Made by a program: the position numbers and the translations under genes
Assembly: GCF_014205875.1 (NCBI RefSeq)
Contig: NZ_JACHEN010000038.1
Span: 1 to 52,915 of the forward strand
Direction of reading: 5' to 3'
DNA: 52,915 nucleotides
From: Anaerosolibacter carboniphilus
GTDB taxonomy: Bacteria; Bacillota; Clostridia; Peptostreptococcales; Thermotaleaceae
Part shown: in pieces, positions 26,158-35,419 of the stretch
How the letters are laid out: the number at the start of each line of letters is the position of its first letter
Numbering within the stretch: the first letter of the stretch is position 1
Notes under the pieces: model-generated
Told to the model about the DNA's origin: nothing
The model's input: the letters and a program-made list of their open reading frames with translations, nothing else
The model's database searches: none

Positions 26158-27063
26158 ATGAAAAGAATAGCATATTTTTCTGTGATGTGTGCTGCCATAT
26201 TGTGGGGAATTCTAGGTATTTTTATCAAGAAACTTTATGGTTTTGGATTTAATCCATTTCAGATCGTAGCCATTCGTGCCGTAGGTGCCTTTGCCATGTT
26301 GTTTCTATATGTCACCGCCACCGATCGAAAACTTCTTCGGATTCAGCTTAAGGATGTCATTTATTTCATTGGTACAGGCATCATCAGTTTTGTCTTTTTC
26401 AACTGGTGCTATTTTATGGCCATTCATTATACTACCTTATCCATCGCTTCCATCCTTTTGTATACAGCACCAGCTTTCGTTATCGTATTCTCTACATTGC
26501 TTTTTAAGGAAAGACTGACTTCACGAAAAATACTGTCCTTTGTCCTAACTTTTGCGGGATGCATTCTGGTGACAGGATTTTTTCAACAGACAGGAAACAG
26601 TCTCCCTATGATCGGTATACTGGCTGGATTAGGAGCTGGATTGGGCTATGCTCTCTACAGTATCTTCGGAAGATACGCCTTAAAAAAATATGATTCTATG
26701 ACCGTTACGCTCTACACTTTTTTATTCGCTAGTCTAGGCCTGATCCCTATAACAGACTTTCAAGGTATGTATCCCTTATTCTCTGGTGTAGATGTGCTGT
26801 TTTACAGCATTTGTTTAAGCCTATTTTCTACAGTACTGCCCTTCATTTTCTACACCAAGGGATTAAATCAACTGGAAACCAGCAGAGCATCTATTATTGC
26901 CACCTTAGAACCCGCAGTGGCTACCATGGTTAGTATTGTTGTCTTTCAAGAACATATTACCTCCTCTAGGATGATGGGTATTGTTTTGGTATTGGCAGCC
27001 ATTATCGTGGTGAATGAAAATGTATCCGTAGAAGAAAAGGAACACATCCCCTTGAATGAATAG
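26158..27063 (+). CDS. DMT-superfamily (EamA) permease
   Basis: The 301-residue protein has ten predicted helices in two EamA repeats (MCAAILWGILGIFIKKLYGF in the first; AGLGAGLGYALYSIFGRYALKK in the second, with the late PAVATMVSIVVFQE motif). EamA proteins export or import small metabolites such as amino acids; the substrate cannot be told. CGAAGGAG precedes the ATG. It is a single-gene unit on the opposite strand to prdR, ending at a bidirectional terminator, so a link to proline metabolism is only positional. Confidence 0.88.
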   Translation: MKRIAYFSVMCAAILWGILGIFIKKLYGFGFNPFQIVAIRAVGAFAMLFLYVTATDRKLLRIQLKDVIYFIGTGIISFVFFNWCYFMAIHYTTLSIASILLYTAPAFVIVFSTLLFKERLTSRKILSFVLTFAGCILVTGFFQQTGNSLPMIGILAGLGAGLGYALYSIFGRYALKKYDSMTVTLYTFLFASLGLIPITDFQGMYPLFSGVDVLFYSICLSLFSTVLPFIFYTKGLNQLETSRASIIATLEPAVATMVSIVVFQEHITSSRMMGIVLVLAAIIVVNENVSVEEKEHIPLNE

Positions 27064-27074
27064 GGTCATCCATC

Positions 27075-27104
27075 AAAAAAACCCACAGATCTGTGGGTTT
27101 TTAT
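27075..27104 (+). terminator. Bidirectional terminator between the EamA permease and ptsI
   Basis: AAAACCCACAGATCTGTGGGTTTT is one palindrome (8-bp GC-containing stem flanked by A and T runs), so it can end both convergent genes. Confidence 0.85.
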
Positions 27105-27106
27105 TT

Positions 27107-28792
27107 CTATCTACATAACAATTTTTCGATCTCTTCGGCGGTGCCTAACTGTAATACCTGGTCTGCCAGGGTCTTCATCTCTTCATAAGACAAACTCTGA
27201 ATCTGCTTGCGCGCATGTAGAATCGCCCCTGCACTCATGCTGAATTCATCTAATCCCATACCCAATAGTAGTGGGATCAGTCGTTTATCTCCAGCCACTT
27301 CTCCACACATACCTACCCATTTTCCAGCCTTGTGACCATTATCTATCACCAACTTGATCAATCTTAATACGGCAGGATTAAAAGGATTATACAAGTGAGC
27401 AATCTTCTCATTCATTCTATCTACAGCAGTAGTATACTGGATTAGGTCATTGGTACCGATGCTGAAGAAGTCTACTTCTTTCGCGAGGATATCTGAAATC
27501 ACTGCCGCGGCAGGGATTTCTATCATGATACCCACTTCGATGTCCGATGCCCATTCTTTTCCTTCCTGCTTTAGCTCTTGTTTTACTTCCTCCATGATGC
27601 CATTGGCAGCCCGAACTTCTTCAAGGGAAGAGATCATCGGGTACATAATTTTTAGATTTCCATAGACACTAGCCCTTAGAAGTGCTCGAAGCTGGGTCTT
27701 AAAAATCTCCTTTTGGTCCAAACAAATTCGAATAGCTCGATACCCTAGGAATGGATTCATCTCCTTGGGCAGGTTCATATAAGGCAGTTCCTTATCGCCG
27801 CCAATGTCTAAAGTTCTGATCACCACAGGTCGTTTTCCCATGATTTCTAAAACCGCTTTATAGGCTTCAAACTGCTCCTCTTCGGAAGGCAATGCAGTCC
27901 GATCCATATACAAAAATTCTGTTCGATAAAGGCCGATTCCCTCAGCACCACTTTCATGGGCTTTCTGGGCATCCTTTGGATTCCCGATATTTCCACCCAA
28001 CTCTACCCTTTTACCATCCTTAGATACCGTATCACTATGTAAAAGCTTTAATAGCTCTTGTTTTTCCTCCAGCAAGTAGGCTCTTTTCTTTGTGTACTGG
28101 TCGATGACGGATTCCTCCGGATTCACCAAGACCAATCCTTCTTCTCCATCAAACACAAGGATATCCCCGCTTTTGATCTGTTGTGTAATACTTTTTAAAC
28201 CAACCACAGCAGGAATCTCCATGGTTCTTGCCATAATAGCACTATGGGAGGTTCTGCCTCCAATATCGGTAGCAAAACCTAAAACGTTTTCTCGATCCAG
28301 TTGAGCTGTATCAGAAGGCGTTAAATCATGGGCCACAAGCACCACAGGCTCTTTGAGCTTTGCCAAATTGGGAAGCTCCTTCCCTAACAGATTCATAAGG
28401 ATTCTTTGACCCACATCCTTGATATCCGCTGCTCGTTCTCTCATGTATTCATTATCCATACTTTCAAAGATGGCCACAAAGGTATCGATAACGCTCTGTA
28501 AAGCTGCCTCTGCATTGATCTTTTCAGAAGAAATAGCTCCTTCTACCCCGCCAATCAACTCAGGATCTTCCAAAATCATTAAGTGGGCATCCAATATTTC
28601 TCGCTGGGCTTCCCCTGTCATCTTTTTGATTTCTTCAATCTGTTCCTTTGTTTTGCCCAATGCTTGGTGAAATTTTTCTTGTTCTTTCAGTTCATCACTG
28701 ATGGATTTTCGCTCAATGACGACGTCTTCTTTTTTCAAAAGCAATGCCTTTCCCACGGCGATTCCTGGAGAAGCGCCAATCCCTTTGTACAT
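27107..28792 (-). CDS. ptsI: PTS enzyme I (phosphoenolpyruvate-protein phosphotransferase)
   Basis: Takes phosphate from PEP and passes it to HPr at the head of the sugar PTS. The domains are in order: N-terminal MYKGIGASPGIAVGKA, the HPr-binding helical part, the phospho-His swivel domain with GGRTSHSAIMAR (His at about 183) and the PEP-binding barrel with LYRTEFLYMDR and the active Cys in GMCGEVAGD. Start at the second ATG because GAGGGG lies eight nt before it. ptsH is not adjacent, unlike in many Firmicutes; the neighbour is a small conserved gene. Confidence 0.95.
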   Translation of the reverse strand: MYKGIGASPGIAVGKALLLKKEDVVIERKSISDELKEQEKFHQALGKTKEQIEEIKKMTGEAQREILDAHLMILEDPELIGGVEGAISSEKINAEAALQSVIDTFVAIFESMDNEYMRERAADIKDVGQRILMNLLGKELPNLAKLKEPVVLVAHDLTPSDTAQLDRENVLGFATDIGGRTSHSAIMARTMEIPAVVGLKSITQQIKSGDILVFDGEEGLVLVNPEESVIDQYTKKRAYLLEEKQELLKLLHSDTVSKDGKRVELGGNIGNPKDAQKAHESGAEGIGLYRTEFLYMDRTALPSEEEQFEAYKAVLEIMGKRPVVIRTLDIGGDKELPYMNLPKEMNPFLGYRAIRICLDQKEIFKTQLRALLRASVYGNLKIMYPMISSLEEVRAANGIMEEVKQELKQEGKEWASDIEVGIMIEIPAAAVISDILAKEVDFFSIGTNDLIQYTTAVDRMNEKIAHLYNPFNPAVLRLIKLVIDNGHKAGKWVGMCGEVAGDKRLIPLLLGMGLDEFSMSAGAILHARKQIQSLSYEEMKTLADQVLQLGTAEEIEKLLCR

Positions 28793-28864
28793 GTTCATAT
28801 CCCCTCTCTATACTCTTATATTTTAAAATTCAGTAATTCTTCCTATTTTATTCTTCATCATACT

Positions 28865-29194
28865 CTATTCTATAATGTAGTTCTCTAAAATATCTCTTAC
28901 GCTGCCTGCAAATTCGCTGGCTGCACCCCAATCAAAATTAAAAATCATTCCTTGAGAACTACCTGTAGCAACAGATCTGACATCAGTATAGCCCTTTATG
29001 TTATCGATTATTACCACCAATGCTGCTCGATTTGAATTGCGAAAAAAGAACTTTTCAAATACTAATGTCCCAATATATTTATTTTCGCCCAAATCGTGGA
29101 TTTCCTCATACACCAAATCTGCATTTTCCTCATCCCTTACTAGTCCTATAGCCCTTGTTGGATCAATACTTACTTTAAAATTTTGAATACTCAT
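28865..29194 (-). CDS. Conserved 109-residue protein next to ptsI
   Basis: A soluble alpha/beta protein starting MSIQNFKVSIDPTRAIGLVR, with a hydrophobic strand AALVVIIDNIKGYTDVRSVA and the end FAGSVRDILENYIIE. It resembles a clostridial domain of unknown function (possibly DUF6054), which I cannot confirm. AAGGAGG before the ATG shows it is translated. It lies 72 nt before ptsI on the same strand with no terminator between, so cotranscription is likely, but no function follows. Confidence 0.8.
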   Translation of the reverse strand: MSIQNFKVSIDPTRAIGLVRDEENADLVYEEIHDLGENKYIGTLVFEKFFFRNSNRAALVVIIDNIKGYTDVRSVATGSSQGMIFNFDWGAASEFAGSVRDILENYIIE

Positions 29195-29399
29195 GGTGAT
29201 ATCCTCCTTTTTTATAAGTACCTCAATCCATTTTCTTTTACCATATCATAGAATAGTATTTCTTAACAATACCATGATCATTTTGGAAACGTTTGCCTTG
29301 CAAACAAATTATTTCTAAAACTTTATTTGAGAAATTCATGAAGAAAATGATACAATAATAATTAGGAAATATGCCGATATTCATCGAAAAGGAGTTGAT

Positions 29400-29951
29400 A
29401 TGGTGAAAAAAGAAGTTTGGGAGTGGATCAAGTCCATCGTTCTAGCCGTGGTGATTTCCTTAGTGATTACGTCCTTCATTACCCCCTTGGAGGTCTATAG
29501 TATATCTATGAATCCAACCCTTGTAGAGCATGACTATTTAATACTACAAAATACCCATAAGATCGAAAAAGGTGATATCGTTTCCTTTGAAACAGATATT
29601 CCCATGGAACCCGATGAATTGGGCCAATTAAACTGGATTCAACGTTTAAAGGATGTAAAAACTAAAAATCTGATCAAACGAGTAATTGCAGTGGAAGGAG
29701 ACGAACTCCTAATCGAAAACGGTAGAGTCTATGTCAATGGTGTGGAACAACAAGAGGAGTATATCAATGAAGATTATACACCTGGAGATATCCATATTGA
29801 TAACGTACCAGCGGGTAAAATTTTCGTCATGGGCGATAATCGCAGCCACAGCTTAGACAGTAGAAACCTTGGATTGGTAGATGTAGAAAAAGTACAAGGC
29901 AAGGTTTTGGTAAGAGTTTTACCTGTTTCAAAGATAGGAAAAGTAGAATAG
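29400..29951 (+). CDS. lepB: Signal peptidase I
   Basis: Membrane serine protease that removes signal peptides from Sec substrates. The 183 residues hold an N-terminal anchor (about 11-30), the nucleophile Ser36 in SISMNPTL, the general-base Lys93 in LIKRVIAVEGD and the conserved box VMGDNRSHSLDSRNLG. This short single-anchor form is the usual Gram-positive (SipS-like) type. AAAAGGAG precedes the ATG. The gene is alone, divergent from the small gene next to ptsI and ended by a bidirectional terminator. Confidence 0.96.
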   Translation: MVKKEVWEWIKSIVLAVVISLVITSFITPLEVYSISMNPTLVEHDYLILQNTHKIEKGDIVSFETDIPMEPDELGQLNWIQRLKDVKTKNLIKRVIAVEGDELLIENGRVYVNGVEQQEEYINEDYTPGDIHIDNVPAGKIFVMGDNRSHSLDSRNLGLVDVEKVQGKVLVRVLPVSKIGKVE

Positions 29952-29962
29952 AATTTCCATAC

Positions 29963-29999
29963 AAAAACCAGCACCGAAAAAGTGCTGGTTTCTCTTTTT
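29963..29999 (+). terminator. Bidirectional terminator between lepB and serS
   Basis: Stem AAACCAGCAC/GTGCTGGTTT with a 7-nt loop, followed by TCTCTTTTTA on the plus strand and by TTTTTG on the minus strand. Confidence 0.85.
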
Positions 30000-31275
30000 A
30001 TTTTGAAATTCTTTCTAAACCACCCATGTAAGGTCTTAATGCCTCCGGAATCACCACAGATCCATCGGCCTGTTGATAGTTTTCCAAAATAGCTGCAAAG
30101 GTTCTACCTACAGCCAGACCTGATCCGTTCAAGGTATGAACATATTCTACCTTTCCTTTTGGCTCTGGTCTGTATCGAATGTTCGCTCTCCTTGCTTGGA
30201 AATCCTCAAAGTTGCTGCAGGAAGAAATCTCTAAATATCTTCCGTAGCTTGGCATCCATACTTCGATATCATAGGTGCAAGCAGAGTTTGCTCCCAGGTC
30301 TCCTGCACAGAGCTTCACTACACGATAAGGAATTTCCAATCTTTTTAATACCTCTTCCGCTGCTAAAAGTAAAGTTTCTAGCTCTTGATAAGACTCTTCT
30401 GGTTTTGTGAACTTTACAATTTCTACTTTGTTAAATTGATGCTGACGAATCAATCCCCTCGTATCTCGTCCTGCTGATCCAGCCTCTTTTCTAAAGCAAG
30501 GGGTATAGGCCGTATGATAAATCGGCAGTTGGTCTCCCTCTAGGATATCATTCATGTATAGATTGGTTAAAGGAACTTCTGCTGTGGGAATAAGATAAAA
30601 ATCCTTGCTTGGTATATGGAACATATCCTCTTCAAACTTTGGAAGCTGCCCAGTTCCTGTCATGCTATCCTTATTTGCCATAAAAGGAGGGAGAATTTCC
30701 ACACATTTATGCTCCTGAGTATGCAAATCTAACATAAAATTGATTAGCGCCCGCTCCATCTTTGCACCCAATCCTCTGTAAACTGTAAATCTTGCACCTG
30801 TAATTTTTCCTGCTGTCTCAAAATCTAAAATGCCTAGGTTTGTTCCTATATCCCAGTGGGCGCTATGCTCAAAGCCAAAAGCTCTGGGTTCTCCCCATTT
30901 CTTAACCTCCACATTATCCGTATCACTGGTGCCTTCAGGTACACTTTCATGGGGTGTATTGGGAATGGTTAACAGCATATTCTGAATCTCTTGTTCAATC
31001 CCCTTCACTTCTTCATCCATGGTCTTGATCTTTTCAGATAACACTTTCATTTCTTCCATGATGGCAGCAACATCTTCTCCCGCCTTTTTTAACCTTGGGA
31101 TATCCTTTGATACCGTGTTTTGTCGGCTTTTCATCTGCTCCACTTCTTGAAGGAGCTCCCTTCTTTTTTCATCCAGAGCTACAACCTTATCTAGCCCGTA
31201 ATCTCCCTGCCCCCGCTTCATAAGTTGTTTTTTTACCGCTTCCACATCATTTCGAATACGTCGAATGTCTAACAT
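29998..31275 (-). CDS. serS: Seryl-tRNA synthetase
   Basis: Class II synthetase of 425 residues that charges tRNA-Ser, also the precursor of Sec-tRNA needed for the prd selenoproteins. The N-terminal long coiled coil (about 25-105) that grips tRNA-Ser is evident. Motif 2 (CFRKEAGSAGRDTRGLIRQHQF) and motif 3 (NGSGLAVGRTFAAILENYQ) are intact. The start MLDIRRIRND has AAAGGAGG upstream; an in-frame extension of 19 codons lacks such a site. It is preceded by a serine T-box. Confidence 0.97.
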   Translation of the reverse strand: MLDIRRIRNDVEAVKKQLMKRGQGDYGLDKVVALDEKRRELLQEVEQMKSRQNTVSKDIPRLKKAGEDVAAIMEEMKVLSEKIKTMDEEVKGIEQEIQNMLLTIPNTPHESVPEGTSDTDNVEVKKWGEPRAFGFEHSAHWDIGTNLGILDFETAGKITGARFTVYRGLGAKMERALINFMLDLHTQEHKCVEILPPFMANKDSMTGTGQLPKFEEDMFHIPSKDFYLIPTAEVPLTNLYMNDILEGDQLPIYHTAYTPCFRKEAGSAGRDTRGLIRQHQFNKVEIVKFTKPEESYQELETLLLAAEEVLKRLEIPYRVVKLCAGDLGANSACTYDIEVWMPSYGRYLEISSCSNFEDFQARRANIRYRPEPKGKVEYVHTLNGSGLAVGRTFAAILENYQQADGSVVIPEALRPYMGGLERISK

Positions 31276-31339
31276 GGTATTGACCTCCTTTATTAAGTTC
31301 ATCATCTTACTAAATCTAAGACCCAGTAGCATTTAGATT

Positions 31340-31600
31340 TCTAGCAAAAATAAAAACGCCCATCATCCCTATGTGAAAATAGGGACGAGAGACGTATTCC
31401 CGCGTTGCCACCCTAGTTGATTGGATTGCTCCAAACCTCTTAGCTGCGATATAACGGTCGCACCCGATGAAGCCTACTCTATTTTCAGCTTATAACTCTG
31501 GGACGGATTCAATCACAGATCCTATCGGTTCACACCAGCCACCGACTCTCTGGAAAAGTCTGAGAATTTACTGCTTCCCTTCATCGTTTTTCCTATATTT
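31340..31600 (-). promoter_or_regulatory. Serine T-box leader of serS
   Basis: On the minus strand: AGAGAGTCGGTGGCTGG of stem I, then GAATCCGTCCC with UCC serine specifier (plus 31505-31507), T-box core GGGTGGCAACGCGGG, and a terminator (CGTCTCTCGTCCCTA stem) with TTTTTATTTTT. This is a textbook leader. Its specifier matches that of serA. Confidence 0.95.
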
Positions 31601-31606
31601 TAAAAC

Positions 31607-31635
31607 ATTCTAACATATTACCTATAGTTTGGCAA
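31607..31635 (-). promoter_or_regulatory. serS promoter inside the end of the upstream gene
   Basis: TTGCCA, 17-nt spacer, TAGAAT on the minus strand. The -35 lies within the last codons of the 178-residue gene, so serS has its own start of transcription. Confidence 0.7.
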
Positions 31636-32158
31636 TATCTTTATGATTTATTCCTTTTTCTTTTTCATACAGTAGATTTAGTAACCCCGGGCTTCTTTTT
31701 TCTTTCAATCCATAATACACTTGATCCATTCTCAAAAGGTACGGGTCTTCTATATCGAAATAAATAAACTCTTCCTTGTGGCCCCGTGATTCAAAAATGT
31801 ATAACCAGAGATCTTTATCCACCAACCAGAGCTCTACATACATGTTATTGATAATATTCTCCCTTATCTTTATCCCTTTATAAGTTGCATCGGAGGTTTT
31901 CATCTTTAGCGTATCCTTTTGTTCTTTCAGTAAAATTAAGTCTAGGAGTTCATAAATTTTTTCCCGATAGCGTTCTTCTTTTTCTTCCTCATCACAATAT
32001 TGCTCAATATATCGTTCGTGCAAATCCATGGTATGATAATACAGCTGTTCCAACTTCATATGGTCCTTATGAAAATAATGGGCCGCCACGGACTGAAAAA
32101 ATATTTTTGTCAGCTCGAAAAGGTATCTTCCCGTTGTCAACTCGTAATTGTGCTCCAT
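31622..32158 (-). CDS. Unrecognised 178-residue soluble protein
   Basis: I do not recognise it. It is a charged protein without signal or membrane helix. The first two-thirds are helical and rich in Glu/Lys/Tyr (EEEKEERYREKIYELLDLIL), and the rest has strand-like stretches (YVELWLVDKDLWLYIFESRG). GGAGGAAAAG precedes the ATG. It is followed directly by the serS promoter. Confidence 0.7.
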   Translation of the reverse strand: MEHNYELTTGRYLFELTKIFFQSVAAHYFHKDHMKLEQLYYHTMDLHERYIEQYCDEEEKEERYREKIYELLDLILLKEQKDTLKMKTSDATYKGIKIRENIINNMYVELWLVDKDLWLYIFESRGHKEEFIYFDIEDPYLLRMDQVYYGLKEKRSPGLLNLLYEKEKGINHKDIAKL

Positions 32159-32339
32159 ATCTTTTCCTCCAGTACCAAAAGATATATCTTCATACTATGC
32201 ATTATATTTGTCCTAGGTGCAGAATATGTGCCATTTCTAGGATTGGCGCCTATTGCCCCGCAAAATTTTTCGTGAAAATGTATATTTTTTTTATCTTCGG
32301 GCAATGCTTTAGAAAGTAGAAACAAAAGGGGGTAAAGAT

Positions 32340-32531
32340 ATGTGTAACATTGATGTTTATGCACAATTAGGCGATTTAAAAGAAGTTGATTATAGAAATA
32401 CCTTAGCCATCGCAACCTTGATTGAAATCCTTCATGAGAAGGGTCTGATTACCCGTAGGGAATTCTCTCAGAAGGCACAACAGTTAGATGCCATGACCAT
32501 TGAGGAATTAAAGATCTTACGGACAAGATAA
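32340..32531 (+). CDS. Small 63-residue hypothetical protein
   Basis: MCNIDVYAQLGDLKEVDYRN begins a mostly helical, soluble peptide that ends MTIEELKILRTR. AAAGGGGG seven bases before the ATG and a terminator afterwards mark it as a real one-gene unit. The family is not recognised. Confidence 0.7.
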   Translation: MCNIDVYAQLGDLKEVDYRNTLAIATLIEILHEKGLITRREFSQKAQQLDAMTIEELKILRTR

Positions 32532-32580
32532 TATTCATTTGTGTCCCCTTTCCATTGATATATTGAATAAATATGTCCCC

Positions 32581-32621
32581 AAACCAAAAAGAATCTTTCG
32601 CATGAGGTTCTTTTTTGGTTT
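32581..32621 (+). terminator. Terminator after the 63-residue gene
   Basis: Stem AAACCAAAAAGAA with TTCTTTTTTGGTTT across a short loop; the 3' arm itself supplies the T run. Confidence 0.7.
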
Positions 32622-32712
32622 AGGGAACATTGCTTTCCTTTAAGTGGAGGTTTCCTCCTTTTCTTTCTTGCGCTATAATAAGTTTATATGCATAAAAGAG
32701 AGGAGGTACATG

Positions 32713-33342
32713 ATGAATTTTGATATTCGTGACATACTGCTCACCATTCCCGGTATTTTAATCGGCTTTTCTTTTCATGAATATGCCCATGCCCAAGTGG
32801 CTGTTTGGCTTGGAGATGATACCCCTAAGCATCAAGGACGATTGACCCTCAGTCCCATGGCCCATATTGATCCTATCGGATTTTTAATGATCGTCATTGC
32901 CCGTTTTGGCTGGGCAAAACCCGTGGAGGTAAATCCATTCAATTTTAAAAATAGACGAAGAGATGACATCTTGGTTTCTTTAGCGGGTCCTGTGATGAAT
33001 CTTTTCCTCGCTGTTTTTTTCTTACTGATTATGAAAGCCTTCACCTTCGTACCGTCATCAATGATTTCCGATAGCCTTTTCAATACGATTATGGAGGTCT
33101 TCGATAATACTGTGTGGATGAATATCGTCCTGTTTGTGTTTAACCTCTTGCCTGTACCACCGCTGGATGGTTCCCATATTTTGTTCGGTCTTTTAAATCT
33201 AAAAGAAAAACCTATTTACGATCAGATTCATTCGGCTGGAAGAATTATTCTTATGATGATGATCATCAGCCGTACCACTGGCAATATCATTGGCCCACCC
33301 ATCGGTATGATCTATGGACAACTGGTAGGCATGTTTTTTTAA
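32713..33342 (+). CDS. Site-2-protease-like M50 membrane metalloprotease
   Basis: A 209-residue membrane protein with the zinc motif HEYAH (about 22-26) in the first helix and the second-metal motif NLLPVPPLDGSHI near 145. The region between holds PVEVNPFNFKNRRRDDILVSLAGP, the usual M50B family block. No PDZ or CBS domain is attached. Substrates of such small family members are mostly unknown; they cut membrane-embedded proteins. AGGAGG is six nt before the chosen ATG (a second ATG lies three bases closer to it). Confidence 0.9.
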   Translation: MNFDIRDILLTIPGILIGFSFHEYAHAQVAVWLGDDTPKHQGRLTLSPMAHIDPIGFLMIVIARFGWAKPVEVNPFNFKNRRRDDILVSLAGPVMNLFLAVFFLLIMKAFTFVPSSMISDSLFNTIMEVFDNTVWMNIVLFVFNLLPVPPLDGSHILFGLLNLKEKPIYDQIHSAGRIILMMMIISRTTGNIIGPPIGMIYGQLVGMFF

Positions 33343-33352
33343 TTTATTTATC

Positions 33353-33386
33353 AAAAAACCAAGGAATTCTCGTTCCTTGGTTTTTC
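33353..33386 (+). terminator. Bidirectional terminator after the M50 gene
   Basis: AAAAACCAAGGAA / TTCCTTGGTTTTT with a short loop, between convergent genes. Confidence 0.85.
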
Positions 33387-33399
33387 GTTTTCACTGTCT

Positions 33400-35202
33400 C
33401 TATTCAAAAGGAACAAATACCTGCTCTTTTGACAGAACGTCCGCCTTCCAGCTCCCTGATTTTTTTGTAAGAATTAAGGTGTACACCTGCTCTTTCCCCT
33501 CCAGATAAACCTTGGCATAATTGGCGCTTTCTACGGCGGAAGCCAGATGAGGCATACTCATCCGCCAAAACTGAATCTGTCCTAAGTCCAAAACCTCGCC
33601 TTTCAAATTATTATAAATTTCTTGATCTTTTTCATTAGAAAAATTGTATTTTTTTCCCGCTCCTGCATTTTTTATAAAGTCCAAAGCCACCTTTTCAACC
33701 TTTACTCTTTCCTTAGAGCCTGGGAAGGTACTCAAGCCTGTAATATACCATTTTCCTTCTTTCCGAACAAGTTCATAGCTGCAGCCAAAGCCCCAGCCAC
33801 TTCCTCCATCATCTCGTAAACTAAAACCCGCTGTGGCAGAGGCATTGTTCCCATCTATAGTTATTTCATAGATTTCCCCTGTCATATGATATTTTTTATT
33901 TTCCTTCATTCCTTTGTATTTAAGTTTCAAAGCTTGAAGCAAATCATCATAAGCCTGCTGCTTCACAGGTTCCTCCGTGTTGATATAGTACTGAGCTAAA
34001 CGTTCAGCCATCTCAACTTCTGAGGAAGGTTCATGATAAAACAAATCTGCATAAGTATCGGCGGCTACCACCAGTATGCCTGCAATATCAATTTTTTCCC
34101 AACCATCGATTAAAGGTGCAAGCCCTACAGTGCGTCCATTAATCTTTGCAACATTATTTAAATCTATTTTTTTATTATCATATCCACCTATGGTCAAATA
34201 GCTTCCATCGGGCCAAATGGCGAAGTGAGGGCCCGAAACATCCGCTAGACAAATCTCTTTCCCTTTCCTGTAGATATGAAGTTTATAAGTGGGTACGCCT
34301 CCTATATCTCCCCTTGTTGTAAAAATCAGCTCTCCTTGAGGTGTAAAGGCTACTTGATAAATATAATCATCGGTTAGAGGCTTTCCGTTCTCCATATCGG
34401 GAAAATAGATAAGACCAAAGTGCTCCTTTCCCACCTGCACCAACTGTTCTTCAAAATGGTTTCGATAGCGGCCCTCTCCAACCATCTTTTGAATGTTTCC
34501 TCCTTGGTCTAATAGGGCTGTAATCGGCGTCCGATTTCCATAGACATCTGAAGTCTCTGCTGTCCCAATATATACGTTTTCTTTGTATTCGTCTTTATAA
34601 TAGGGTTTCCGATCCTTGATCTCATAGGATGCCAGCCCCTCTTTGCTTATTAAATCATATATGCCATCATTCGGTAGATTTTCATGCTCCGTGTAGATTT
34701 TCTTACTATCTGGAGACCAGCCAAAATATAGAATTGAAGGGGTATTGATGGCCTTATTCACATTTTCTACGGTTCCCGTTTCCTGATCGTAGAGCCACAT
34801 CTGGTTACCTCCAATGAAACCCAGGTATTTTTTATCAGGAGACCACTTTGCCAAGGTCACGAAATCCATCTCTGAAATTAGCTCTTTTTCTGTGCCTTCC
34901 TTTGTATTTATCTCAGAAACAGAAACCTTACGGTAATAATCACCTACAATCACATTCCCCTTTTTCCCTTCATCCACATACTTCATACAATAGAGAATGT
35001 CAGCATCCTCTGGATGTACCGATAGGGGAATATAGCCCTCCGGCAGATGTTCCAGACTTTTTATTCCCATCACTTCCCTATTTTCTACAGTTCTTATTTC
35101 TTTCAGTTCTACATTCTGGGAAGAATCGATCTTCACCCCTTGCTGTACACATCCCATCAATATCATACATACCACCAAACAAACCAGGCCTACTCTTTTC
35201 AT
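33400..35202 (-). CDS. TolB-like beta-propeller lipoprotein
   Basis: A 600-residue secreted lipoprotein with signal MKRVGLVCLVVCMILMGC, whose Cys17 or Cys18-type lipobox (LMGC) anchors it to the membrane. The central part has repeating WSPDKKYLGFIGG, WSPDSKKIYTEHEN and IWPDGSYLTIGG blocks typical of TolB/WD40-like propellers. The C-terminal 200 residues form a separate NTF2-like-looking domain (YELVRKEGKWYITGLSTFPG). No partner gene is adjacent, and the function is unknown. GGGGAATAGAGAG precedes the ATG. Confidence 0.8.
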   Translation of the reverse strand: MKRVGLVCLVVCMILMGCVQQGVKIDSSQNVELKEIRTVENREVMGIKSLEHLPEGYIPLSVHPEDADILYCMKYVDEGKKGNVIVGDYYRKVSVSEINTKEGTEKELISEMDFVTLAKWSPDKKYLGFIGGNQMWLYDQETGTVENVNKAINTPSILYFGWSPDSKKIYTEHENLPNDGIYDLISKEGLASYEIKDRKPYYKDEYKENVYIGTAETSDVYGNRTPITALLDQGGNIQKMVGEGRYRNHFEEQLVQVGKEHFGLIYFPDMENGKPLTDDYIYQVAFTPQGELIFTTRGDIGGVPTYKLHIYRKGKEICLADVSGPHFAIWPDGSYLTIGGYDNKKIDLNNVAKINGRTVGLAPLIDGWEKIDIAGILVVAADTYADLFYHEPSSEVEMAERLAQYYINTEEPVKQQAYDDLLQALKLKYKGMKENKKYHMTGEIYEITIDGNNASATAGFSLRDDGGSGWGFGCSYELVRKEGKWYITGLSTFPGSKERVKVEKVALDFIKNAGAGKKYNFSNEKDQEIYNNLKGEVLDLGQIQFWRMSMPHLASAVESANYAKVYLEGKEQVYTLILTKKSGSWKADVLSKEQVFVPFE

Positions 35203-35271
35203 CTCTCTATTCCCCTTTTTTAAAACTTATCCTATAGATATCTGTCCATTGGTATCCACCTAACCCATAAC

Positions 35272-35393
35272 TTGTCATCCTGAGTGAAGTAAAACGGAGT
35301 CGAAGGATCCCAGACCCAAAAGGAATACACTCCAAAAACTCTAAAGAATCTATCTTTCAGCCTTTGGGATTCTTCGCTGTCGCTCAAAACGAT
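35272..35393. repeat. Imperfect inverted repeat element (REP-like)
   Basis: Left arm starts TGTCATCCTGAGTGAAG and has CGGAGTCGAAGGATCCCA; right arm, reversed, reads GAGCGACAGCGAAGAATCCCA. The TCATCCTGAG...GAAGGATC pattern is a widespread bacterial intergenic repeat. The element can fold into a cruciform or RNA hairpin. It appears once in this window. Confidence 0.55.
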
Positions 35394-35419
35394 ATTTCCT
35401 TATATCTTACACCTTAAAG

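Noticed and set aside
25941..26228. A 95-residue minus-strand frame overlapping the DMT permease start
   Set aside because: No ribosome site, overlaps the well-supported permease on the other strand and has no protein-like organisation.
29283..29305. TTGGAAACGTTTG and GTTTG-CCTTG-CAAAC as a cre site or terminator upstream of lepB
   Set aside because: The right half of a cre site is missing. The small inverted repeat has no U tract and only 5-bp arms, so it is not annotated.
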